Part shown: positions 14,163-20,150 of the stretch, piece after piece
Layout: each line of letters begins with the position of its first letter
Position numbering within the stretch: the first letter of the stretch is position 1
From: Anaerolineaceae bacterium UBA5838
GTDB lineage: Bacteria > Chloroflexota > Anaerolineae > Anaerolineales > Anaerolineaceae
Direction of reading: 5' to 3'
NCBI GenBank assembly: GCA_002432795.1
Contig: DJGU01000070.1
Coordinates: 1-20,150, forward strand
Length of the DNA: 20,150 nt
Made by a program: the position numbers and the translations under genes
Notes under the pieces: model-generated
The model's database searches: none
The model's input: only the letters and a program-made list of their open reading frames with translations
What the model was told of the DNA's origin: nothing

Positions 14163-15302
14163 TTACTTCAGGCTTTCAAGACGCTGCTTCAAAGCTGCGG
14201 TCAGGGTCTCCATGCGAGCGACTAGTTGGCGGGCTTCTTCGCGATCTACATCCCCCAACAACGCGTCAGCTATGGATCCGGGTTTGTCATCAGCTGGCAG
14301 GTCTTCAATGCCGTTGAGCAACCTGCGCAGACTGCGGGCAGATTTGGTGGTGGGGTCGAGAGGTATCCGCGCCTTTCGACCGACCTCATGCCCGGATTGG
14401 CGCTCCAGGAAGGCGTGTACATCCTGGTAGGTGCGCCCTTCATGGCTGGCATAGAACCCAACCGCATCCGACCAAAGCGCGCGATCGTATTGCATAATCT
14501 CCCGTAAGACGCGCTCAGGCATTTCTGATTTATCCGCGATCTCGAGGTCCTTTTCATCCAACTCAAAGAACTTCATCAATCTGCCGAAATAGGTACGCTC
14601 CAATTGCAGGGTTTTCTGCAGCAAATCCTTGGTTCCGTCATCAAGGCGCACATCCGTGACACGGCGGAAGAAAGCTGTCTCAGATTCAGTCTCACCCGGC
14701 TGTATCTGGTGCGATTCAAGCACCAGGCGGGCAGCAGCCCGGGCTTTGCCAACCGGGGTCAGCGCTTTATAGGCCATGTTTTCAGCTATTTGCTTTTCAA
14801 TCGATGGCTGATTATCAATCAATGCCAGCACGTACGGCTCAGTGACCTGACCTTCAAGCACAGCTTTGATTGCGGTTGCCCAGAAACGTCGTTCACCTGT
14901 CAGCATCCTGAAAACATCGTGACCATTTTCGCTGACTACCTGCCCGGTCACCGGTTTAATCTGACCTGTATCGTGCAAAGAATCACCCAGCACTGTAAGT
15001 TCAGCGATCTCGTGTGCGATCAGGCGATCGTTGCGTGCTAATTCGAACCAATTGCGAACCACTTCATTCCAGGTTGCGATGCCAGAGTAAAAATCCTTGC
15101 GAAGCGCGAGCGGAAGAATCAGGCGCGCCTGGAAGCGATCTGGCCGGACCATCGCCAGAGGAACGCGATAAACACTCTGACGGTGATTGACCATCTTGGG
15201 GGTGTTTGGGTCATAATTCTCTTGCGTTTCAGCGGAGGCGTTAAAAGCATCAGAAGTGACGCTTATCAGGTTGTCGAAGCGGGGTTTTTCGGTTTTTGCC
15301 AT
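14163..15302 (-). CDS. parB: ParB-family partition protein
   Basis: A 379-residue DNA-binding partition protein. Residues 44-150 read as the ParB N-terminal (CTP-binding) domain: VRPDRFQAR near 52-60, ELTVLGDSLHDTGQIKPVTGQVV at 101-123, and the signature GERRFWA at 136-142. ENMAYKALTPVGKARAAARLV at 174-194 matches the second conserved box, and 225-247 fits a helix-turn-helix. An insert of about 40 residues (61-100), rich in charged and aromatic residues, splits the N-terminal domain and is unusual. The C-terminus (350-379) is helical and could dimerise. The start has GAGGAG five nt upstream. Encoded after parA with a 62-nt gap that holds a 16-bp palindrome, its likely binding site. It would segregate DNA carrying such sites with ParA. 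Whether it serves the chromosome or a mobile element is not shown. Confidence 0.85.
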   Translation of the reverse strand: MAKTEKPRFDNLISVTSDAFNASAETQENYDPNTPKMVNHRQSVYRVPLAMVRPDRFQARLILPLALRKDFYSGIATWNEVVRNWFELARNDRLIAHEIAELTVLGDSLHDTGQIKPVTGQVVSENGHDVFRMLTGERRFWATAIKAVLEGQVTEPYVLALIDNQPSIEKQIAENMAYKALTPVGKARAAARLVLESHQIQPGETESETAFFRRVTDVRLDDGTKDLLQKTLQLERTYFGRLMKFFELDEKDLEIADKSEMPERVLREIMQYDRALWSDAVGFYASHEGRTYQDVHAFLERQSGHEVGRKARIPLDPTTKSARSLRRLLNGIEDLPADDKPGSIADALLGDVDREEARQLVARMETLTAALKQRLESLK

Positions 15303-15348
15303 GGTTTCTCCTCAAATAAGTGTGCCGGATCGAGTCCAAGCGGCTAAC

Positions 15349-15364
15349 TGTGCCCACGGGCACA
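15349..15364. promoter_or_regulatory. Candidate parS copy 2, between parA and parB
   Basis: TGTGCCCACGGGCACA, the same 16-bp palindrome with one change at the centre (15357). It lies directly after the parA stop and 47 nt before the parB start, a common position for partition sites. Confidence 0.65.
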
Positions 15365-16195
15365 TCAAGCTGCTCCGAGTTTGCCCAAGACTGCGTCGAC
15401 CAGATTGGAAAGGCAGCGATAGGCCTGCGATTTTTGCGGACAGTACGAGAATACGTCATATCCGGCAGTGGTGGCGGCAGAAATATCCGCCAGATCCTTG
15501 ATATAGGGCAAGAGAATCGGCCCATACATACGTTCCATGTCTTCAATCACATCACGCGATTGCCGTCTGATCATCCTGAAGCGCGACGGGATGATGCCGA
15601 GCACTTCAAGGTCAGGGTTGGTGGTTTTGCGCACATTGTCAATCATGCGCAGGATGTCTGCCAAGCCAATCAGGCTAAGCCCATCTGGTTCGATAGGTAT
15701 CAGCACGTGGCTGCTGGCAACCAGGGAATTCATGGGCAACATGCCGGCTGAAGGTGGGTTGTCGATAATGATGTGAGAGTAGTCATTGCGGATGGGCTCG
15801 AGGAAATATGTAAGCTGAAAGTCGGGATCTTCACGGCCTTTGAGAGCAGCCTCCAATCCTTCCATCCTGGCTTTGTTGGTGCGAAAAAGTTTAACTTTCT
15901 CGCTGCGATTTCGAGGGAGGAGGGAATCCACGATCAGCGATTCGCTGGCTCCGTAACCTTTTTCCAGTGCCTGAGGATAGTTATTTTCCGCGGTGATTAC
16001 TGGAATAAACCTGTCGTCAAAGCCGCCGCCCATAGCGGTAATGGTTGCCGAAAGTTGGTCGTCCATGTCAATCAGCAGGACCGGCTTGCTGCCTGGTTTG
16101 CGGGAACCGTGGGTTGCCAGACCAGCAGCCAGATTAACACTGATAGTGGACTTGCCAACCCCACCCTTGCGATTGATCAGAGATATAATAGCCAT
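15365..16195 (-). CDS. parA: ParA-family partition ATPase
   Basis: A 276-residue deviant Walker-type ATPase. KGGVGKST (10-17) with the signature lysine Lys10, the aspartate segment LLIDMDDQLSAT (40-51), and Walker B HIIIDNPPS (141-149) are all present. The protein starts directly with the Walker A strand and lacks an N-terminal DNA-binding extension, like chromosomal and type Ib plasmid ParA rather than type Ia. It has two additional loops (about 52-75 and 90-125) not seen in the shortest ParA proteins. It is the first gene of a parA-parB operon, with GAGGG four nt before the ATG and a promoter at 16237-16264. It is divergent from an AAA ATPase gene. Confidence 0.9.
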   Translation of the reverse strand: MAIISLINRKGGVGKSTISVNLAAGLATHGSRKPGSKPVLLIDMDDQLSATITAMGGGFDDRFIPVITAENNYPQALEKGYGASESLIVDSLLPRNRSEKVKLFRTNKARMEGLEAALKGREDPDFQLTYFLEPIRNDYSHIIIDNPPSAGMLPMNSLVASSHVLIPIEPDGLSLIGLADILRMIDNVRKTTNPDLEVLGIIPSRFRMIRRQSRDVIEDMERMYGPILLPYIKDLADISAATTAGYDVFSYCPQKSQAYRCLSNLVDAVLGKLGAA

Positions 16196-16236
16196 TCGAC
16201 CCTCATCCGATTTTTGTTATAATCTTGCACCTTTTC

Positions 16237-16264
16237 ATTTTACCTTAGTTTTGCTTTTTTTCAA
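16237..16264 (-). promoter_or_regulatory. Promoter of parA-parB
   Basis: On the minus strand TTGAAA (16264-16259), a 16-nt spacer and TAAAAT (16242-16237), each one base off consensus. It predicts a leader of about 35 nt before the parA ATG. Confidence 0.5.
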
Positions 16265-16331
16265 GTTGGTCCTGCTTTTTGAATCTTTTTTATCTTCCAC
16301 TTTATCGAACTTAGCTATAATAATTAAGTAC

Positions 16332-16360
16332 TTGACTTAACTCCGTGCAAGTGCTAAGCT
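16332..16360 (+). promoter_or_regulatory. Possible promoter of the AAA ATPase/712-residue gene pair
   Basis: TTGACT (16332-16337), 17-nt spacer, TAAGCT (16355-16360, three of six matches). It overlaps the small inverted repeat TAAGT/ACTTA at 16325-16339, which could be an operator. Weak -10, so moderate support only. Confidence 0.4.
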
Positions 16361-16388
16361 ACAAGCATCAAATAATACGGTGGTGAAG

Positions 16389-17204
16389 ATGTTAAACAGC
16401 TCTGATTTCTTGCATGCCCAATTCCTTGAAAACCCTTTCAGGCGTTACGGTGACACACGTTTCTTTTATCCAAACCTGGCTGAGCAGCGCAAGGTGCTTG
16501 AGGTGGCTCATGGTTTCATTGCAGATCAGAAAGATCCCTCCAAGAACCTGGGCGTGATCGCCGGACCAAGCGGTGGTGGCAAGAGCATGCTGGCAATGAA
16601 GCTGGCTGAAACCCACTTCACATTCGAGCAGAGAGGGCAAGTGTTGGGGCTCTATATGAACACCAACACCCTGACCGAACCGCGTCACTTCCTGATGGCT
16701 GTAATCGAAACCTTGTCCCTACCCTCTTCCAGATCTAACGCCAATCGGATTGAAAGTATTTTTGAGCGGCTGGAGGGCAGCGAGGACCAGCTCTTAATCG
16801 TATTGGACGGTCCGCCGATTGACCAGGATTATCTCAACCAAATGCTGGCCTGGTCGGTGGAACATAATAAAAAAATCAAGACCATAATCTTCTTGCAGGA
16901 CATCAACAATAACACCAGCAACATTGGCTCCCTGAACCAATTCCTGGGCTTGTACGTGCCATTCCGTGCGCCTGAAGTGGTAGAGGTTGCTTCCCTGCTC
17001 TACGCGCGCATGATGTCCGCCGGGCATCCCGATCCGCTGAAGCTAATCCCCCAGGAAACCATGTTCAACCTGGCTGAGCAAGCACGCGGCTCACTGAGTG
17101 AGGCTCTTCGGTTGGGTAATGAACATTTGGAGAAACTGCTCGAAGATCAAAAAAGCAGTCTGCGCATGGGTATCTTCCCGTTCCGCCCAAGTGCCGCCGA
17201 GTAG
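16389..17204 (+). CDS. ExeA/TniB-like AAA ATPase with altered Walker B
   Basis: A 271-residue AAA ATPase. The N-terminal block ENPFRRYGDTRFFYPN (14-29) matches the NPF...D-x-x-FFY entry motif of ExeA/GspA and transposition-type AAA proteins. Walker A GPSGGGKS is at 59-66. The Walker B strand LLIVLD ends in Asp140 but is followed by Gly-Pro-Pro instead of the usual Glu, so the base that activates water is missing; it may bind ATP and hydrolyse it slowly, or use another residue. IIFLQD (166-171) fits the sensor-1 strand and ARGSLSEALRL (232-242) the lid. An in-frame GTG lies at 16380; I prefer the ATG at 16389 with GGTGG upstream. It is followed 22 nt later by the 712-residue gene, probably in one operon, and is divergent from parA-parB. 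It may load or remodel a DNA-bound partner. Confidence 0.8.
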   Translation: MLNSSDFLHAQFLENPFRRYGDTRFFYPNLAEQRKVLEVAHGFIADQKDPSKNLGVIAGPSGGGKSMLAMKLAETHFTFEQRGQVLGLYMNTNTLTEPRHFLMAVIETLSLPSSRSNANRIESIFERLEGSEDQLLIVLDGPPIDQDYLNQMLAWSVEHNKKIKTIIFLQDINNNTSNIGSLNQFLGLYVPFRAPEVVEVASLLYARMMSAGHPDPLKLIPQETMFNLAEQARGSLSEALRLGNEHLEKLLEDQKSSLRMGIFPFRPSAAE

Positions 17205-17226
17205 GATTAGTGTTTTTTGACCGGAG

Positions 17227-19365
17227 ATGACCGGTGCAATAAAAATGAATGAAAACGGCTGGACTGAGATCTTGGAATCCTTGGCTGGGCTGGAAAATGA
17301 TCAGCTTCAGGGCTTGTTAGATTCCTGCCAACTCAGTTTTGATGGCAATTTCATCATAGAGGCAGAAGAGTCTGTTTATTCAAGTCTGTGTCAGTACTAT
17401 CCCTTGATCGAAACCCTTGTCCAGGATAAAACCGGGAAACACTTGCGCCTGAATCTTGAAAAAAGTGTGCCCATGGGCACAGATTCGTCCTCCGTACGCG
17501 TCGAAATCGCTGCCGCCAACGTGACGGATGCGATCCTGAAACCCGACTCGATCGCCGCGGTGCCCTCTTATCTCCTGCGCTTCGTTCCTTACGTGGGCTC
17601 CTCAGCCGTGTTAATTGCCACTGCCCTGCGCCAGGCGTTTTACCGCGCCTCACGCGAGCACGGCGCTGATCAGCTCTATCCGCGCCAGGACGACAAGGTC
17701 ACAATCAATGTCCAGTCTCTGCTGAAAACTCTGGGAAATGTTTTCAGCCGGGCAAAATTTTTCCGCGTCTTTCAGCAGGGTGATATGGATTGGTTTGTGC
17801 AAAGGGCTGAACCTAAGCACCGTGTTGCCAATGGGCGCATCCAGCGCGAACCCAACACTTATCTCTATCGTGGCTTGGTCCTCACCCCTGGTGACGCGCA
17901 AGATCTTTATGAGTGGCTGCTTGCCGAAGGTCTCTCATTTGATCCATTGGCAGTGCTTTCCAAGGCCATTACTATCCCCCGGGACCAAATCCTTGCCTTC
18001 CCTTATCGCTTACCTTCCACACAGGAATCTGCCCTCTTCACCGAGCCAGCCAATGTGTACCAGGTTGTCAGCCGTGCCCTTGCGCCTAAATCCATGGACC
18101 CCACTTTGGCTGGATTATGTGACCGGTTGGCGAGCCACCTGATCCGCCCGGAAAGCTTTCTGGCAATACCCTGGTACTGGTTCCAACGGGTCTTGCCCGA
18201 ATTGGGAGATGACCTCGGGGTGCTCTACCTCATGTGCAAGAATTGCTGCTACGTGGACTGGGCGCGCGGAAAAGACCGCAATACCTTCTGGGTGCCTGGC
18301 GGTCTGCCCACCCTGCAGGGCTGGATCCGTTCGGAAACCCTCCCCAAACGTATTCCCCTCGCCAAGCCAAGCAAACGTGGTCGCCCGAAAGCGACTGAAA
18401 TCAACCCCGATTCCGCCTACACTAGGCAGTGGCGGCAGGCAAATCGCGACCTCGCCAGCCAGTACCTCTGCCGTCTGGACACGCGCAGCAGTGATAACGG
18501 TATCGATTGGCACCTGCAGATTTCTGATGTTCAACTGACTGCCGCTGACGAGTCCTTGAAACAGGCCTTATACGCCTTCCTGTTTGCCCCTCCCGACCCG
18601 GTCAGCCCTGAATTGCTCAGCGATTATGCCTCGGAGGGGCAATGGCAGCACCTTATGTTGCGAAACGCTCAAGTAAATCCGCTGCGATTATGTCATTTTG
18701 AGACATTAGTAAAAGCGGGAATATGTCAGAATGACACTTTGGACTCCGAGCAAATATGTCATTTTGATACCTTAGTAGAGGGATTAAATTATTATTTTGA
18801 GACTCTCATTGAGGCCGAAATTTGTCAGTTTGACACGATAATTAAGATACTTAATAAGCTTAAATATGCCCCATTCTTCAAGCAAAAAACTATTCCAACC
18901 AATATAACTTCTGAGATGGATGGTTTGGATCTTGAGATGAGTAAAGAATCTCCCGCTGAATTGAAAAAGGACTGGGACTACCACAATTTGATGGGGGGGA
19001 TCAACCCCGAATTGCGAAATAGGATCCAGAGACTGGGTCTTGAGAGAAAATTCCTGGCATGGCTGATCGCGGGAAGTCTTAACGCTGATATCCATAGCCC
19101 GGTCAGCTTTGCAATTGCCGCGACCCTTGAAAACCAGCAAAGTGTAGCCGCACCGGCTGCCCGCCTGGCATATCTGCCAGCGGATGAGCTGAGCAGATTG
19201 CTACGCAAAACCATCAGCAGGATAAAGCAAAACTACTTGGGTCCTGTGATGAACGGCGGTGCGGCAAGTGAGGATCTTGAGTCCCTGCTGCAATCAAACC
19301 CGGATAGACAACAGCGCTTGAAGCTGCTTCGCCGTCTTGCAGATGCCCTCGGCCTGGAAGCCTAA
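17227..19365 (+). CDS. Unrecognised 712-residue protein with AT-hook and 11-residue repeats
   Basis: I do not recognise the family. The protein looks soluble, with no signal or membrane segment. Residues 110-260 and 280-370 are well folded in appearance, with aromatic and basic patches (FLAIPWYWFQRVLPELGD at 311-328). Residues 380-389 contain PSKRGRPKAT, an AT-hook-type minor-groove binding motif. Residues 488-542 are five tandem 11-residue repeats of pattern I-C-H/Q-F-D/E-T-L, encoded by 33-bp DNA repeats. The C-terminal 590-712 is helical and basic. A copy of the parS-like palindrome lies in codons 80-85. Gene context (downstream of an AAA ATPase, next to parA-parB) and the repeats inside the gene suggest a replication initiator or origin-binding protein, but this is inference. 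The start is uncertain: GGAG touches the ATG at 17227, while ATG 17245 has GGTG at a better distance (8 nt). Residue numbers count from 17227. Confidence 0.8.
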   Translation: MTGAIKMNENGWTEILESLAGLENDQLQGLLDSCQLSFDGNFIIEAEESVYSSLCQYYPLIETLVQDKTGKHLRLNLEKSVPMGTDSSSVRVEIAAANVTDAILKPDSIAAVPSYLLRFVPYVGSSAVLIATALRQAFYRASREHGADQLYPRQDDKVTINVQSLLKTLGNVFSRAKFFRVFQQGDMDWFVQRAEPKHRVANGRIQREPNTYLYRGLVLTPGDAQDLYEWLLAEGLSFDPLAVLSKAITIPRDQILAFPYRLPSTQESALFTEPANVYQVVSRALAPKSMDPTLAGLCDRLASHLIRPESFLAIPWYWFQRVLPELGDDLGVLYLMCKNCCYVDWARGKDRNTFWVPGGLPTLQGWIRSETLPKRIPLAKPSKRGRPKATEINPDSAYTRQWRQANRDLASQYLCRLDTRSSDNGIDWHLQISDVQLTAADESLKQALYAFLFAPPDPVSPELLSDYASEGQWQHLMLRNAQVNPLRLCHFETLVKAGICQNDTLDSEQICHFDTLVEGLNYYFETLIEAEICQFDTIIKILNKLKYAPFFKQKTIPTNITSEMDGLDLEMSKESPAELKKDWDYHNLMGGINPELRNRIQRLGLERKFLAWLIAGSLNADIHSPVSFAIAATLENQQSVAAPAARLAYLPADELSRLLRKTISRIKQNYLGPVMNGGAASEDLESLLQSNPDRQQRLKLLRRLADALGLEA
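17466..17481. promoter_or_regulatory. Candidate parS copy 3, inside the 712-residue gene
   Basis: Exact TGTGCCCATGGGCACA, coding for part of SVPMGTD. Its presence unchanged inside a coding frame, 4.4 kb from copy 1, argues for a functional DNA site. Confidence 0.65.
18688..18852 (+). repeat. Five 33-bp iteron-like repeats
   Basis: TGTCA-N3-TGA-N-AC motifs start at 18691, 18724, 18757, 18790 and 18823, an exact 33-bp period. Copies 2 and 5 contain a perfect TGTCA-N3-TGACA inverted repeat, copies 1 and 3 differ by one base on the right arm, and copy 4 is the most worn. The motif read in frame gives Cys-His/Gln-x-Asp/Glu-Thr, so the 11-residue protein repeat may be a by-product of a DNA repeat. 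The bases that follow (18835-18930) are clearly AT-richer than the surrounding gene, as in an unwinding region. Confidence 0.75.
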
Positions 19366-19393
19366 CCCCGTTTTTGATATTGTACATATCGCG

Positions 19394-19413
19394 CTTGCCC
19401 TATGGCGGGTTTT
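19394..19413 (+). terminator. Possible terminator after the 712-residue gene
   Basis: CTTGCC and GGCGGG pair (two G-U) around CTAT and are followed by TTTT, 28 nt after the stop codon. Weak but well placed. Confidence 0.45.
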
Positions 19414-19716
19414 GATGGTTTAAGTACCTTCTCCGAATCAGGAAATTTTCCTGGAATGCCGGGTTTTGCATACCTTTTGGCTGCGGTAGGGGAGGGATTC
19501 CCGGGGTGTTGGCCGGTGGACTGCCAATTGTGAAGGGATGATAAGCCTTCTTTGGTTGGTTAGGTAATTTGGGGCTTGAATGCTAATAACATGCGCGTAG
19601 CCATAATAATGTAAGCAATGAAGTCTCCTGTGACAGAAGTCTTGAGTAACAGAATCACGGTTATTCTTCGCGAAGCGGAAAAGGTTATGTTTGTGAATCT
19701 CTTGCGCTTCTTTCAT

Positions 19717-20133
19717 GCAAACAATTTAGATTGCTTCGTCTCTACTCTGTAAGCAAGCAGTCGCAATCACAGAAGGGCAGGTTACCCGGTCTACGTCACT
19801 TTTAAATCCTGTCACATCGTGCTCGTAGGGTATTGCAAACCTCTTTAAATCCTGTCACATCGTACCCGCAGGGTATTGCGAACTTCTTTTGTGAAGCAAT
19901 CTAAAATCTACCTTTACCAAGAACATAGTAGGTAACAAAATCATAGTCAAAATTCACGAGGTAATTTAGTCCTCTCACACATCTTTAGTGCAAACAGCTT
20001 AGATTGCTTCGTCCCTCGCAATGACAAAAGACTCCAACCTTATAAATCTGTCACATCGTGACCGCAGGGTATTGCGAACCTCTTTTAATTCTGTCATTGC
20101 GAACCTCTTTTGTGAAGCAATCTAAATTGCTGG
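19717..20133. repeat. Mosaic of short intergenic repeats
   Basis: The 737 bases from 19414 contain no gene that I can support. Two kinds of unit alternate. Unit A, TCTGTCACATCGT...GGGTATTGC-AAC-TCTTT, occurs at about 19801-19846, 19844-19890 and 20040-20086, the first two in tandem. Unit B, TTAGATTGCTTCGTC, occurs forward at 19726-19740 and 19999-20013, and inverted (GTGAAGCAATCTAA) at 19891-19904 and 20112-20125. The copy at 19990-20030 continues into CTCGCAATGACA, and the one at 20092-20127 starts TGTCATTGCGAAC, so they are inverted versions of one element. Such AGATTGCTTCG...GCAATGAC repeats are widespread between genes in several phyla. Recombination between them could set element borders. 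Confidence 0.7.
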
Positions 20134-20150
20134 AATCCCAGGAAAGCTTG

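Noticed and set aside
18688..18852. 33-bp repeats as a CRISPR array
   Set aside because: The repeats are contiguous and degenerate with no spacers, and they lie in frame within a long gene.
19438..19716. 92-codon minus-strand frame
   Set aside because: No recognisable family, no good ribosome site, composition rich in His/Arg, and it runs through repeat-like DNA with palindromes; more likely a chance frame.

Overview
The window looks chromosomal, about 50% GC, from an anaerobic or facultative bacterium. Chloroflexota (Anaerolineae-like) is my best guess, from protein style and a lipoprotein-type multihaem cytochrome; no rRNA or other taxonomic marker is present, so this is tentative. TGA serves as a normal stop elsewhere (ccmA, parA), which matters for one gene below.

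Left part (1-5170). A minus-strand GH25 lysozyme-like protein with two near-identical C-terminal SH3-like repeats is followed by a FAD-less molybdenum hydroxylase (two [2Fe-2S] domains fused to the molybdopterin domain). Divergent from it is a membrane-anchored rhodanese whose frame is interrupted by one TGA exactly in the active-site loop (Cys-Thr-TGA-Pro). The frame continues with intact rhodanese sequence to TAA at 5010, and a stem-loop with a GG-starting apical loop sits just after the TGA. I read it as a candidate selenoprotein.

Middle part (5169-12665). A minus-strand cytochrome c maturation operon, ccmE-ccmF-ccmA-ccmB-ccmC-ccmD, has overlapping or nearly overlapping genes. CcmE carries the CxxxY haem-binding variant, and no ccmG or ccmH follows. 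Divergent from it, behind a strong sigma-70-like promoter, are a pentahaem c-type lipoprotein with EF-hand-like loops and a ferric-reductase-type flavocytochrome b. Together these form a plausible unit that moves electrons from cytosolic NAD(P)H across the membrane to an external c-type cytochrome, with its haem-attachment machinery alongside. A strong terminator closes it at 12637-12665.

Right part (12666-19413). About 1.45 kb without genes is rich in palindromes, and is followed by ParB and ParA (minus strand) and a divergent ExeA-like AAA ATPase plus a 712-residue unrecognised protein with an AT-hook. A 16-bp palindrome, TGTGCCCATGGGCACA, occurs three times here: upstream in the gene-free stretch, between parA and parB, and inside the 712-residue gene. 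It is a good candidate for a partition site (parS) unlike the canonical one. The 712-residue gene also holds five repeats at an exact 33-bp period, each built on TGTCA-N3-TGACA and bordered by AT-rich DNA, which resembles iterons and an origin inside a rep gene. I suggest a plasmid-like replication/partition module residing in the chromosome.

Right end (19414-20150). No convincing gene; a mosaic of direct and inverted copies of short intergenic repeats.
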